Source: Gammaproteobacteria bacterium (lineage in GTDB: Bacteria > Pseudomonadota > Gammaproteobacteria > Steroidobacterales > PWYM01). From it: a stretch of 64,000 nt of DNA. Location: NCBI GenBank assembly GCA_003567475.1, contig PWZL01000030.1, positions 1 through 64,000 of the forward strand. The letters run 5' to 3'. Under the pieces are notes generated by a model. That model searched no databases. It was not told the origin of the DNA and was given only the letters and a program-made list of their open reading frames with translations. The position numbers were made by a program, and so were the translations under genes. Positions within the stretch are counted from its first letter, which is position 1; each line of letters begins with the position of its first letter. This document shows, one piece after another, positions 27,357 through 35,876 of this stretch.

Positions 27357-28507
27357 GCCTGCTCGCGCCGGTCTGGATACAGCGGCTCGATGACCGGCTT
27401 CAGTCCCTTGGCCTCATCGATGAACAGCTGGAGGTGTGGGAATGGGATCTCGATACCCGCCTCGTCCAAGGCCTCCTTGATCGCCTCCAGCAGCTCCGCG
27501 CTGATACGTGGTTGACTATCGAAGCTCTCGGGGCTTAGCCAGTAGATCACCGCGAGATCGATCGACGAGTCCCCCAGGGCGGTAGCGACCACACGCGGCT
27601 GCATGCCGGGCAGGTCGAGCACATGAGCGTGTTCTTCGAGTATCGGCATGATCACTGAACGGGCGGCCTTGATCGACTCCTTGTAGGCGATCCCCACCGG
27701 AATACGCACGCGCACCGGCCCCTCGGTGCTGAAGTTGATGATTTCTGCCGAGGCCACGCTGTCGTTCGGAATCATGGTGAAGATGTTGTCCCGGGTCCGC
27801 AGCCAGGTGGTGCGCAGCGCAATCCGCATCACCTTGCCTTCCTGGTCGTTGATGCGGACCCAGTCGCCGATCCGGAACGGTCGCTCGATCAACAGCGTGA
27901 TGCCCGCGATGAAGTTCGCCAGCGTGGATTGCGCGGCAAAGCCCACGGCCAGGCCCACAATGCCAAGGCCTGCCACCAGCGCAAAAATATCCACACCGAA
28001 CTGGCCGAGCACGGTCACGCTGCCGACGACTGCGATGATCACCGAGATGACGTTGCGCAGCAGTTGCTCGATGGACCGGTCAAGGTCGTGACGCGCCAGG
28101 AGCGTCAGCAGGATACGGGTCACGAGCGTCCAGGCGACGTAGAACATCAGCGCGATCAGGGCTGCGCGAGCGACCGCTGCAAGCAGCTCCTGGGCGACGC
28201 CGAGCTGGGCCATGATGGCCAGGGCAGTCAGCAGAAAAAAGACATAGCGCAGGCCGATCACCAGCGGCTTTTCGACCTGCGTTCGCCAGCGGATACGCGA
28301 GACGAAGGCGTCGAGCACGCGTCGAAGCAGGAGATAGGCCGTCAGGAAGATGACGATCAGCACGAGCGCCACCAGCAGCTGGGTCAGCCATTCCGCCAGG
28401 ATCGTCTCGACGCCCTGTTCGCCCACCTCGAAAATGCGAAAGGTGTCCACCAGGCTGCGTTGCAGGGCTTCCAGGAAACCCGCCAGGAACGAGGGTTTTG
28501 CAGTCAT
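27353..28507 (-). CDS. Small-conductance mechanosensitive channel, MscS family
   Basis: Osmotic safety-valve channel, 384 residues. Three to four membrane helices occupy about 45-190 (for example LLVALVLIVIFLTAYLLLRRVLDAF); the pore-lining helix and beta domain follow: VALVAGLGIVGLAVGFAAQSTLANFIAGITLLIERPFRIGDWV is present (read in parts GLGIVGLAVGFAAQS and LIERPFRIGDWVRIN). The cytoplasmic alpha-beta cage covers about 270-375, and the tail ends with IEIPFPHLQLF, the usual MscS-like ending. Start 28507 is chosen because GGGAGGTCC is about 7 nt upstream. It is followed without gap by the MAPEG gene and is divergent from an M48 lipoprotein protease. Confidence 0.93.
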   Translation of the reverse strand: MTAKPSFLAGFLEALQRSLVDTFRIFEVGEQGVETILAEWLTQLLVALVLIVIFLTAYLLLRRVLDAFVSRIRWRTQVEKPLVIGLRYVFFLLTALAIMAQLGVAQELLAAVARAALIALMFYVAWTLVTRILLTLLARHDLDRSIEQLLRNVISVIIAVVGSVTVLGQFGVDIFALVAGLGIVGLAVGFAAQSTLANFIAGITLLIERPFRIGDWVRINDQEGKVMRIALRTTWLRTRDNIFTMIPNDSVASAEIINFSTEGPVRVRIPVGIAYKESIKAARSVIMPILEEHAHVLDLPGMQPRVVATALGDSSIDLAVIYWLSPESFDSQPRISAELLEAIKEALDEAGIEIPFPHLQLFIDEAKGLKPVIEPLYPDRREQA

Positions 28508-28596
28508 TGGAACGGACCTCCCGTCCGCCAGGACACGTTGGCAGCGCAACCAAACGTCCACGTGCAGGTCTTACGCTGGTGGACCTGATGTCCGGC

Positions 28597-28602
28597 AGTG
28601 TA
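28597..28602 (-). promoter_or_regulatory. Candidate extended -10 for mscS
   Basis: Minus-strand TGCTACACT (28605-28597), the TGn extended -10 form, 90 bp upstream of the mscS start. Same string as at 7618-7626 before the DUF192 gene. Confidence 0.4.
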
Positions 28603-28630
28603 GCAGCGTGCCGAGATTCGGTAGCAGCGT
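28601..28630. repeat. Pair of 9-bp direct repeats in divergent promoter region
   Basis: TAGCAGCGT occurs at 28601-28609 and 28622-28630, start to start 21 bp, two turns of the helix. The first copy overlaps the leftward -10 and the second the spacer of the rightward promoter. A regulator binding both could control mscS and the M48 protease together. Confidence 0.5.
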
Positions 28631-28638
28631 CGCTGCAC

Positions 28639-28644
28639 TATAAT
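28639..28644 (+). promoter_or_regulatory. Consensus -10 for the M48 protease gene
   Basis: Perfect TATAAT, 32 bp upstream of the start codon at 28676. The -35 position (about 28616-28621, ATTCGG) is poor, so activation may be required. Confidence 0.55.
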
Positions 28645-28675
28645 CCCGAGAGTCCCGGAAGCCTGGAGCCCGACG

Positions 28676-29467
28676 ATGTTAGCCAGAATCGCCATCCTTA
28701 CTGCCGTTGCGCTGACCCTTGCCGCCTGCGCTGCGTCGCCGACAGGTCGCTCGCAGCTGATCCTGGTCTCGGATGCCGAGGTGAACCGGATGGGTGGGCA
28801 GGCGTATCAGCAGATGCGGGCCGAGCTCGAGCTCTCCCGCGACCGGGCCAAGGTCAACATGGTCAACTGCATCACCGAGGCGCTGGTCATGCAGCTCGAT
28901 GAACCGCATGCCCCGGAGACCTGGGAAGTCACGGTATTCGCGGATGACATGATCAACGCGTTCGCCCTGCCCGGGGGTTACATGGGGGTGTTCGAGGGAC
29001 TGATGAATGTTGCCGAGGACCAGCATCAGCTCGCTGCGGTGATCGGTCATGAGATTGCGCATGTGACCGCCCGCCACGGCGCCGAGCGTGTCTCCCGCCA
29101 CCAGGCCACGGGGTTCGCCGTCAACGTGCTCGGCGGCGCCACCGGCAGTCAGCAGACTGCGGCACTGCTGGGTCTGGGCGCCCAGGTCGGCCTGCTGCTG
29201 CCGTTCGGCCGCGCTCAGGAAACCGAGGCCGATCGGCTGGGGCTGGATTACATGGCCCGCGCGGGGTTCAACCCGGCAGGGGCGGTGAAGCTCTGGAACA
29301 ACATGGCTCAGGCCAGCGGCGGCGGTGGCCCACCGGCGTTCCTGTCCACGCACCCCACCAGCGACTCCCGCATCCGTGATCTCACCAACCGCATGCCGCG
29401 CGCCATGGAGCTTTACCGCGAGGCCCAGGCTCGCGGTCTGCGCCCGGCCTGCGACATGCCCCGCTGA
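28676..29467 (+). CDS. M48-family metalloprotease, lipoprotein
   Basis: Periplasmic, probably outer-membrane-attached zinc protease of 263 residues, similar in layout to LoiP/YcaL/BepA-type quality-control proteases. The signal peptide ends in the lipobox LAAC (Cys18). Zinc motif HEIAH at about 125-129, third ligand in ETEADRLGLDYM, and the substrate-edge region STHPTSDSRI. The central glycine/alanine stretch LPGGYMGVFEGLM is typical for the family. Divergent from mscS over 168 bp with a shared regulatory region; the next gene begins 6 bp after the stop, so it could be read into the DNA repair operon. Confidence 0.93.
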   Translation: MLARIAILTAVALTLAACAASPTGRSQLILVSDAEVNRMGGQAYQQMRAELELSRDRAKVNMVNCITEALVMQLDEPHAPETWEVTVFADDMINAFALPGGYMGVFEGLMNVAEDQHQLAAVIGHEIAHVTARHGAERVSRHQATGFAVNVLGGATGSQQTAALLGLGAQVGLLLPFGRAQETEADRLGLDYMARAGFNPAGAVKLWNNMAQASGGGGPPAFLSTHPTSDSRIRDLTNRMPRAMELYREAQARGLRPACDMPR

Positions 29468-29473
29468 GGCGCG

Positions 29474-30499
29474 GTGGCGGCGGGCATGGAAGCTCGCACG
29501 CCCCTGGTCCTGCCGACGTCCGAGGGGCTGTATTGTCCGGCCGGGGGTTTTCACATCGATCCCTGGCGCGCGGTCCCGCGGGCGCTGATCACCCACGCCC
29601 ATGCCGACCACGCGCGCCACGGCAGCCGCGGCTATCTCGGCGCCATGCCAGGTGTGCCGCTGCTGCAGCGCCGGCTGGGTGCCGATAGCGTCATCGAGGG
29701 CATGGCCTACGGCGAGCGCAGGCGCATCGGTCAGGTCGACGTCTCCTTTCATCCGGCTGGCCACGTGCTCGGTTCCGCGCAGATCCGCATCGAGCACCGC
29801 GGGGAGGTCTGGGTGGTCTCGGGCGACTACAAGCGCGACCCCGACCCCACCTGTGCGCCGTTCGAGGTCGTGCCCTGTGACACCTTCATCACCGAGGCGA
29901 CCTTCTCCCTGCCGGTGTACGTCTGGCCCGGCGGTGAGCGGGTTGCCAGGGAGATTCTCGCCTGGTGGGACGCCAACCGCGCCGAGGGTCGGCCCTCGGT
30001 GCTGTTCTGCTACGCGCTCGGCAAGGCCCAGCGGGTGTTGGCGGAACTCGCCCGGCTGACCGACCGCACCGCACTGCTGCACGGCGCCGTCGCGCCGCTG
30101 GTCAAACTCTATCGCCAGGCCCATATCCGCATGTTGCCGACGGCATCCGTCGACCTGCGCAGCCGCCGGGACTACGCCGGCGAGCTGGTGATCGCGCCGC
30201 CCGGGGCGGCGGGTACGCCCTGGATGCGCCGCTTCCGCGGTGCCTCTACCGGCTTCTGCTCGGGCTGGATGCGCCTGCGCGGCCAGCGCCGCCGCCGGGC
30301 CTACGATCGCGGCTTCGTGCTCTCCGATCATGCTGACTGGCCAGGGCTGTTGCGCACGGTGGAGGAGACGGGGGCCGCCCGCGTGCTCGCCACCCACGGC
30401 CAGAGCGATACCCTGGTGCGGTACCTGCGTGAGCGCGGCATCGCGGCCGATGCGCTGGAGACGCTGTATGCCGGAGAAGACGGCGCGGAGCAGGCGTGA
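29474..30499 (+). CDS. Ligase-associated DNA exonuclease (MBL/beta-CASP type)
   Basis: Metallo-beta-lactamase-fold nuclease of 341 residues, first of the ligase-associated DNA repair set. The metal motif is THAHADHARHG (about 36-46), other ligands in PAGHVLGSAQ, SGDYKRD and VLSDHADW, and the end has VLATHGQSD. EATFSLPVYVWP and STGFCSGWM match the bacterial 'exonuclease, DNA ligase-associated' family. GTG 29474 is used; ATG 29486 is an equally possible start. The stop overlaps the GTG of the DNA ligase gene (GTGA), which supports a joint role, probably trimming DNA ends before ligation. Confidence 0.92.
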   Translation: MAAGMEARTPLVLPTSEGLYCPAGGFHIDPWRAVPRALITHAHADHARHGSRGYLGAMPGVPLLQRRLGADSVIEGMAYGERRRIGQVDVSFHPAGHVLGSAQIRIEHRGEVWVVSGDYKRDPDPTCAPFEVVPCDTFITEATFSLPVYVWPGGERVAREILAWWDANRAEGRPSVLFCYALGKAQRVLAELARLTDRTALLHGAVAPLVKLYRQAHIRMLPTASVDLRSRRDYAGELVIAPPGAAGTPWMRRFRGASTGFCSGWMRLRGQRRRRAYDRGFVLSDHADWPGLLRTVEETGAARVLATHGQSDTLVRYLRERGIAADALETLYAGEDGAEQA

Positions 30500-32145
30500 G
30501 GGCCTTCGCCGGGTTGTTCGAGGCGCTGGATGCGACCACCTCCACGCGCAGCAAGGTGGCGGCCATGCACCGCTACTTTGCCGCGGCCCCCCCACGGGAT
30601 GCCGCCTGGGCGGTGTACGTGCTCTCAGGGCGTCGCCAGAAGCGGCTGGTCGGTGCGGCGGAACTGCGTGCCTGGCTGGAACAGGCGGTGGACCTGCCTG
30701 CCTGGTTGATCGAGGAGGCCTATACCGCGGTGGGCGACCTGGCCGAGACCATCGCGCTGCTGACCGCGGGTACCGACGGGCAGGGAGTGGTGCAGCGTGG
30801 CGCGCCGGACACGACGCCAGTGCCCGATCGGGAAGTCAGCCTGGCCGACTGGCTCGAGCACCGCCTGCCCGCGCTGCGCGAGGCCGACGCCGACACCCGC
30901 CGCGAGACGGTGATCGGCTGGTGGCGCAGTCTCGACCCCGCCCAGGCCTTCCTGGTGACCAAGCTTATGACCGGCGCGCTGCGGGTCGGGGTTTCCCGGC
31001 TGCTGGTGGCCCGAGCCCTGGCTGAACTCGCCGAGCTTCCGCGCCCGGTGATGCAGCATCGACTGATGGGCCAGTGGCAGCCGCAGGCCGCTTGGTTTCG
31101 CGCGCTGCTCGATCCGGACACCTCAGAAGCGGAGGCGTCCCGGCCCTACCCGTTTTTTCTCGCCTCGCCCCTGGGAGAGACCGCCGATCCGGCGACCGTG
31201 CTCGGCGACGTCGGCGACTGGCGGGTCGAATGGAAGTGGGACGGCATCCGCGCGCAGTGCATCCGCCGCGGTGGCGGGCACTTCATCTGGACGCGGGGCG
31301 AGGAACTGGTGACGGAGCGCTATCCGGAAGTGGCCGAGGCCGTGGCGACGCTGCCGGAGGGCAGCGTGCTCGATGGCGAGCTTGTGGCCTGGCGCGACGG
31401 GGCGGTACTGCCGTTCGCCGAGCTGCAGCGCCGGATCGGGCGCAAGCAGGTGGGGGCTCGGCTGCGCGCCGAGGTGCCGGTGCGCCTGCTGGCCTATGAC
31501 CTGCTCGAGCACGCCGGTCAGGACCTGCGCGAGCAGTCGCTGGAGATCCGCCGGCAGCAGTTGGAACGTCTTCTCGCCGAAGCGCCGCCCGCGTTGGGCC
31601 TCTCGCCGCTGCTGGCGGCCGGTGGCTGGCCGGCGCTCGCCCGGGCGCGCGCCGGCGCCCGCGAGCGCGGCGTGGAAGGTCTGATGCTCAAGCGTCGCGG
31701 TTCACCCTATGCGGCCGGGCGGGTGCGGGGCGACTGGTGGAAATGGAAGCTCGAGCCGCTGACACTCGATGCGGTGATGGTGTACGCCCAGGCGGGCCAC
31801 GGCCGGCGCGCCAGCCTGCACAGCGACTACACCTTCGCCGTGCGGGATGGCGAAGACCTCGTGCCGATTGCCAAGGCCTATTCCGGGCTGAGCGACGAGG
31901 AAATGGGCCGCCTGGACCGGTGGATCCGTCGCCACACCCTGGAGCGCTTCGGACCCGTCCGCCAGGTCGAGCCGGTGCAGGTCTTCGAACTCGCCTTCGA
32001 GGGCATCGCCCGCTCGACCCGCCACCGTTCCGGCCTGGCGCTCAGGTTTCCGCGCATCCGTCGCTGGCGTGAAGACCTGGGCCCCGGGGACATCGAGACG
32101 CTGGCCGAGGTCGCGGCGCTGCTGGCCGACAAGGCGGCCGGATGA
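30496..32145 (+). CDS. ATP-dependent DNA ligase (repair type)
   Basis: Seals nicks using ATP; a second ligase besides the cell's NAD-dependent one. Product of 549 residues: N-terminal DNA-binding domain (about 1-215, FAGLFEALDATTSTRSKVAAM), adenylation domain with the nucleotidyl-lysine motif EWKWDGIRAQ (Lys about 247), motifs DGELVAW, EGLMLKRRGSPY and WWKWKLEP, and an OB-fold domain (about 430-540) with FELAFEGIARSTRHRSGLALRFPRI. Length fits the bacterial repair ligase grouped with an exonuclease, a helicase and a phosphoesterase. The GTG start overlaps the exonuclease stop. The partner helicase starts 558 bp later, after an inserted antisense gene. Confidence 0.95.
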   Translation: MRAFAGLFEALDATTSTRSKVAAMHRYFAAAPPRDAAWAVYVLSGRRQKRLVGAAELRAWLEQAVDLPAWLIEEAYTAVGDLAETIALLTAGTDGQGVVQRGAPDTTPVPDREVSLADWLEHRLPALREADADTRRETVIGWWRSLDPAQAFLVTKLMTGALRVGVSRLLVARALAELAELPRPVMQHRLMGQWQPQAAWFRALLDPDTSEAEASRPYPFFLASPLGETADPATVLGDVGDWRVEWKWDGIRAQCIRRGGGHFIWTRGEELVTERYPEVAEAVATLPEGSVLDGELVAWRDGAVLPFAELQRRIGRKQVGARLRAEVPVRLLAYDLLEHAGQDLREQSLEIRRQQLERLLAEAPPALGLSPLLAAGGWPALARARAGARERGVEGLMLKRRGSPYAAGRVRGDWWKWKLEPLTLDAVMVYAQAGHGRRASLHSDYTFAVRDGEDLVPIAKAYSGLSDEEMGRLDRWIRRHTLERFGPVRQVEPVQVFELAFEGIARSTRHRSGLALRFPRIRRWREDLGPGDIETLAEVAALLADKAAG

Positions 32146-32157
32146 CCGCCCCCGGCC

Positions 32158-32173
32158 CCACGGTGTCCCGTGG
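32158..32173. terminator. Small hairpin between ligase and BON genes
   Basis: CCACGG-TGTC-CCGTGG, a 6-bp perfect stem exactly between the convergent stops of the ligase (32145) and the BON gene (32175). No T-run on either side, so at best a weak bidirectional terminator. Confidence 0.35.
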
Positions 32174-32174
32174 C

Positions 32175-32495
32175 TTACCTGATCCGCATGTCGTTGTTGA
32201 CGCGCTTGACGCCCGGCACGCTGCGCGCGAGCTCGGCGGCCCGGTTGGCCTGGGCCTGGCTGGTGACGAAACCGCTGAGCTGCACGACGCCGTCATAGGT
32301 CTCGACGCTGACCTCCATGACGCTGATGTCGGAATCTCCGGCCATCGCCGCCTTGACCCTGGTGGTGATGACGCTGTCATCGATGTATTCGCCGACGGGC
32401 TGACGTTCGCGTGAATCCGTGGAGGCACAGCCTGCGACAAAGCCTACGGGCAGGGTAAGCATCAGCAGTAGAAGAGTTCGACCGGCGGTGTTCAT
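32175..32495 (-). CDS. BON-domain lipoprotein
   Basis: Envelope lipoprotein of 106 residues. Signal peptide with lipobox VAGC (Cys about 23), then a single BON domain: VGEYIDDSVITTRVKAAMAGDSDISVMEVSVETYDGVVQLSGFV (seen in parts DDSVITTRVKAAM and VETYDGVVQLSGFV) and GVKRVNNDMRIR. BON domains (OsmY, DolP) bind membranes or phospholipids and help under osmotic or envelope stress. ATG 32495 has TGGAG about 9 nt upstream. It lies antisense between two genes that normally sit side by side in the ligase-associated repair operon, which suggests a local insertion. Confidence 0.9.
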   Translation of the reverse strand: MNTAGRTLLLLMLTLPVGFVAGCASTDSRERQPVGEYIDDSVITTRVKAAMAGDSDISVMEVSVETYDGVVQLSGFVTSQAQANRAAELARSVPGVKRVNNDMRIR

Positions 32496-32630
32496 GATTG
32501 GCTACTCCAGAATAGAAAAGACGCCCCTTGGGCTGCTGCCCGTCACGCGGTCGCTCGACAAGCGGTGCGCGGGCAGCCAGGGTGAAGTATTGGCGCGACT
32601 GGCCCGCCCCGTCGGTTCGCTACCGTACGG

Positions 32631-32650
32631 CCGCCCGGCGCGCCGGGCGG
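32631..32650 (+). promoter_or_regulatory. 20-bp perfect palindrome upstream of helicase gene
   Basis: CCGCCCGGCG directly followed by CGCCGGGCGG (32631-32650), perfectly symmetric. A -10-like GATACT follows at 32653-32658 and the helicase start at 32704. The palindrome would cover the -35 region, the position of a repressor operator. High GC makes some palindromes likely by chance, but 20 bp is long. Confidence 0.4.
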
Positions 32651-32703
32651 GCGATACTCTGCCCACGGCCTGGTAACGTGTCCGCTGCCTGAAGACCGAT
32701 CAC

Positions 32704-35178
32704 TTGGAGATCAACCCCGCCATCGAACGCTGGTTCAGCGCCCAGTCGCGGGAGGTGCTGCCCTTCCAGCGCGCCGCGTGGGCGGCCTCGCTCGCCGGAC
32801 GCTCCGGGCTCATTCACGCCCCCACCGGCAGTGGCAAGACGCTGGCTGCCTGGCTGGGTCCCGTGCAGGCGCTGGCCGTCGAGTGTGCGGCGGCGCGTCC
32901 CCCCGGCTTGCGGGTACTCTGGATCACCCCGCTGCGCGCGCTGGCCGCCGATACCCGCCGCGGGTTGGCCGCGGCGCTCGAGGCGCTGGATCTGGACTGG
33001 CCGGTGGAACTTCGCAGTGGCGATACGCCGCAGGGGGTCCGCGCGCGCCAGTGGCGAAGCGCCCCCGTGGCGCTGGTCACCACGCCGGAGACCCTGTCGG
33101 TGATGCTGTCCACGAAAGGCGCGTCGGACTACTTCGCCCGGCTGCACACGGTCATCGTGGATGAGTGGCACGAACTCATCGGTGGCAAGCGCGGCGTACA
33201 GCTCGAGTTATGCCTGGCGCGCCTGCGTAGCCTGTCCCCGGGGCTGCGCACCTGGGGGCTGTCGGCGACTCTCGGCAACCTCGCGCAGGCGCGTGATGTC
33301 CTGCTCGGCCCCGGCGTCGCCGGTGAGCTGATCGAGGGTCAGGTGGCCCGGCCGGTGGTCATCGAGGCCCTGCTGCCCGAGGACCCGAGCCGCTTTCCCT
33401 GGGCCGGTCACCTGGGCGAGGTGCAGCTCGGTGCCGTGGTCCGGGCGCTGGAGGGTGCGGGCTCGACGTTGATGTTCACCAACACGCGCGCCCAGGCCGA
33501 GCGCTGGCATGCGTCCCTGGTGGCCGCGCGCCCTGACTGGGCCGACACGGTTGCGCTGCATCATGGCTCGCTGGACCGCGCGCTGCGCGAGCAGATCGAG
33601 GCGCGCCTGGCCGCCGGCGAGCTGCGCTGCGTGGTCTGTACGTCTTCACTGGATCTGGGGGTGGATTTCCATCCGGTCGAGCAGGTGCTGCAGGTCGGCA
33701 GCCCGAAGGGGGTCGCGCGTCTGCTGCAACGGGCCGGACGCAGCGGTCATCGGCCGGGTGGGGTCAGCCGGGTGCTCTGTGTCCCGACGCATGCCTTCGA
33801 GCTGATTGAGATTGCCGCCGCCCGCCGGGCGGCCAGCCGCGGCGAGATCGAGGCGCGTATCCCGCTCACGCTGTCGCTCGATGTGCTTGCCCAGCACGTG
33901 GTGACGCTCGCCGCCGGCGACGGCTTCCGTCCCGCGGCGCTGTTTGAGGAAGTCCGGCGCACCCACGCCTTCGCGGCGCTCAGCGTCGAACAGTGGCAAT
34001 GGCTGCTTGAGTTCGTGACCCGGGGTGGGCCGGCGCTGGCCGCCTACCCCCAGTTTCGCAAGGTCGTCATCGGTGAGGATGGCCTCGCGCGCGTCGAGGA
34101 CACGCGTATCGCGCGCCTGCACCGCATGGGCATCGGCACCATCAGCTCCGATCCCATGATGCAGGTGAAGTGGCTGCGCGGCGGACGGCTCGGCACCCTG
34201 GAGGAGAGCTTCATCGCCAGGCTCTCCCCGGGGGATCGATTCCTGTTCGCCGGGCGGGTGGTGGAGCTTGCACGCGTGCGCGACATGGTGGCTTACGTGC
34301 GTGCCGCAAAGGCGCGCACCCGCATCGTGCCGCGCTGGCAGGGTGGGCGCATGCCGCTGTCCACGGCACTGGCCGACAGTGTGCTGACGCTGTTCGGCGA
34401 GCTCCCGACCGGCCAAGTGGAGGCACCGGAACTGCCGGTGCTCGAGCCCATGCTGGCGCTGCAGGCGCGCTGGTCGCGGCTGCCTGCCCCCGGGGAACTG
34501 CTGCTCGAGTCCGTGGAGACCCGCGAAGGCCACCATCTGTTCATCTATCCCTTCGCCGGGCGGCTGGTGCACGAGGGGCTCGCAACCCTGTTCGCCTGGC
34601 GCCTGATGCGCGGTGTGCCAGCGACCTTCACGCTGTCGGTGAACGATTACGGGTTCGAGTTGCTGAGTCCGGAGCCTGTGGCCCTGTCGGCGGCGGCGCT
34701 GGCTGGTCTGCTCGATGACACCACTCTGCTCACTGACCTGCTGGCATGCATCAACGCTTCGGAAATCGCCCGCCGACAGTTCCGCGATATCGCGCGCATC
34801 AGCGGGCTGGTGTTTCAGGGCTATCCGGGAGCACAGAAGAGTACCCGCCAAATCCAGGCGTCCAGCGGACTGATGTTCGACGTACTCGCCCGCCATGACG
34901 AGGGCAATCTGCTGGTGGCGCAAGCCCGCCGCGAGGTGCTGGAGAGCCAGCTCGAGTTCGCGCGCCTCCGCGCCACGCTGGCGCGAATGCGCGCCCAGCG
35001 ACCGATGCACTGTCGGCCTGCGCGGCTCACGCCGCTGGCCTTTCCGCTGTGGGCCGAGCGGCTGCAGACGCAGGTGATGTCCTCCGAGGACTGGCGCACC
35101 CGGGTCCTGCGCATGGCCGCGCAGCTTGAGCGGGCCGCCGATGCCGGCGCGACGAAGACCGGGGCCACACGTGGCTGA
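32704..35178 (+). CDS. Ligase-associated DEXH-box helicase (Lhr core type)
   Basis: Superfamily 2 DNA/RNA helicase of 824 residues. Walker A APTGSGKT (about 39-46), motif II DEWH (about 152-155, VIVDEWHEL), motif III GLSATLGN, motif VI QRAGRSGHRPGG, then a winged-helix and Lhr-specific C-terminal region (SSDPMMQVKWLRGGRLGTLEE region, read as IGTISSDPMMQVKW). The family acts in DNA damage repair, with genes for an exonuclease, ligase and phosphoesterase in the same locus, as here. The start is TTG 32704: a stop codon in frame at 32674 and no ATG or GTG between leave it as the best choice, and the N-terminus matches family members. The stop overlaps pdeM by 8 bp. Confidence 0.93.
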   Translation: MEINPAIERWFSAQSREVLPFQRAAWAASLAGRSGLIHAPTGSGKTLAAWLGPVQALAVECAAARPPGLRVLWITPLRALAADTRRGLAAALEALDLDWPVELRSGDTPQGVRARQWRSAPVALVTTPETLSVMLSTKGASDYFARLHTVIVDEWHELIGGKRGVQLELCLARLRSLSPGLRTWGLSATLGNLAQARDVLLGPGVAGELIEGQVARPVVIEALLPEDPSRFPWAGHLGEVQLGAVVRALEGAGSTLMFTNTRAQAERWHASLVAARPDWADTVALHHGSLDRALREQIEARLAAGELRCVVCTSSLDLGVDFHPVEQVLQVGSPKGVARLLQRAGRSGHRPGGVSRVLCVPTHAFELIEIAAARRAASRGEIEARIPLTLSLDVLAQHVVTLAAGDGFRPAALFEEVRRTHAFAALSVEQWQWLLEFVTRGGPALAAYPQFRKVVIGEDGLARVEDTRIARLHRMGIGTISSDPMMQVKWLRGGRLGTLEESFIARLSPGDRFLFAGRVVELARVRDMVAYVRAAKARTRIVPRWQGGRMPLSTALADSVLTLFGELPTGQVEAPELPVLEPMLALQARWSRLPAPGELLLESVETREGHHLFIYPFAGRLVHEGLATLFAWRLMRGVPATFTLSVNDYGFELLSPEPVALSAAALAGLLDDTTLLTDLLACINASEIARRQFRDIARISGLVFQGYPGAQKSTRQIQASSGLMFDVLARHDEGNLLVAQARREVLESQLEFARLRATLARMRAQRPMHCRPARLTPLAFPLWAERLQTQVMSSEDWRTRVLRMAAQLERAADAGATKTGATRG

Positions 35179-35827
35179 CGGGGCCTACGAACTCGTGCTC
35201 GCCGGCGAACGGCTGCTGCTGCACCCGGCGCGTGCCGTGCTCTGGCCGGCGGCGCGCATGGCCATCGTCGCCGACGTCCATCTCGGCAAGGAAGGGGTGT
35301 TCGCCGCGCATGGGATGGCCGTGCCGCGCGGGCCGAGCGTCGACGATCTCGCGCGGCTCGGCGCGCTGGTCGATGGTCACGACTGCACGCGTCTGCTGGT
35401 GCTCGGCGATCTGTTCCACGGCGCCAGTGGCGTCGACGACGCCTTGCTCGTCGCGCTGGCGGCGTGGCGTGCAGCGCGCCCCACGCTGCGGTTGCTGGCG
35501 ATCGCGGGTAACCATGACCGGCCGGCGATGCGCGCCCGCAGTGCGGGCCTGGTCGAGTGGTGCGAGGATGAGCTGCGGGAGGGTGGCTTCGCCTTCCGCC
35601 ACGAACCCGGGAAGGCGGACGCGGCGTTCGTGCTCGCGGGCCACGTGCATCCAGCCTTTCGCCTGGGCAGCGCCGGGCGTGACCGGCTGCGCCTGCCCGT
35701 CTTCTGGCAGCGGCCGGGCTGCCTGGTGCTGCCCGCTTTCGGGAGTTTCACCGGGGGCTGGAACCTGCGCCCGGCAGCGGATGAACGCCTGTATGCCGTG
35801 GGGCCGGATGCCGTGCTCGCGCTGTAG
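35171..35827 (+). CDS. pdeM: Ligase-associated phosphoesterase PdeM
   Basis: Calcineurin-like metallophosphoesterase, 218 residues. Metal motifs all visible: VADVHLGKEG (motif I), VLGDLFHG (II), IAGNHDRP (III) and LAGHVHPAFRL (V). The wording RGPSVDDLARL and LPAFGSFTGGWNL is typical of the ligase-associated family. It probably removes end-blocking groups or acts as a nuclease in the same pathway as the adjoining helicase. The start is GTG 35171, eight bases inside the helicase stop, which leaves a normal N-terminus (ELVLAGERLLLHPARAV). Confidence 0.92.
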   Translation: MADGAYELVLAGERLLLHPARAVLWPAARMAIVADVHLGKEGVFAAHGMAVPRGPSVDDLARLGALVDGHDCTRLLVLGDLFHGASGVDDALLVALAAWRAARPTLRLLAIAGNHDRPAMRARSAGLVEWCEDELREGGFAFRHEPGKADAAFVLAGHVHPAFRLGSAGRDRLRLPVFWQRPGCLVLPAFGSFTGGWNLRPAADERLYAVGPDAVLAL

Positions 35828-35863
35828 CAGGCGGGCGCTGGCGGTTCGGGTGGGCAAGACTGG

Positions 35864-35869
35864 TATACT
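35864..35869 (+). promoter_or_regulatory. Extended -10 of the L,D-transpeptidase gene, leaderless
   Basis: TATACT with TGG in front (TGn form), only 8 bp upstream of the ATG at 35877. Transcription would begin at or within a base or two of the A of the start codon, predicting a leaderless mRNA. No Shine-Dalgarno is present before the ATG, in agreement. Confidence 0.5.
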
Positions 35870-35876
35870 GAAACCC

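Noticed and set aside
32175-32495. BON gene as a member of the ligase-associated repair pathway
   Set aside because: Opposite strand, signal peptide with lipobox and OsmY-like domain indicate an envelope role; treated as an insertion.
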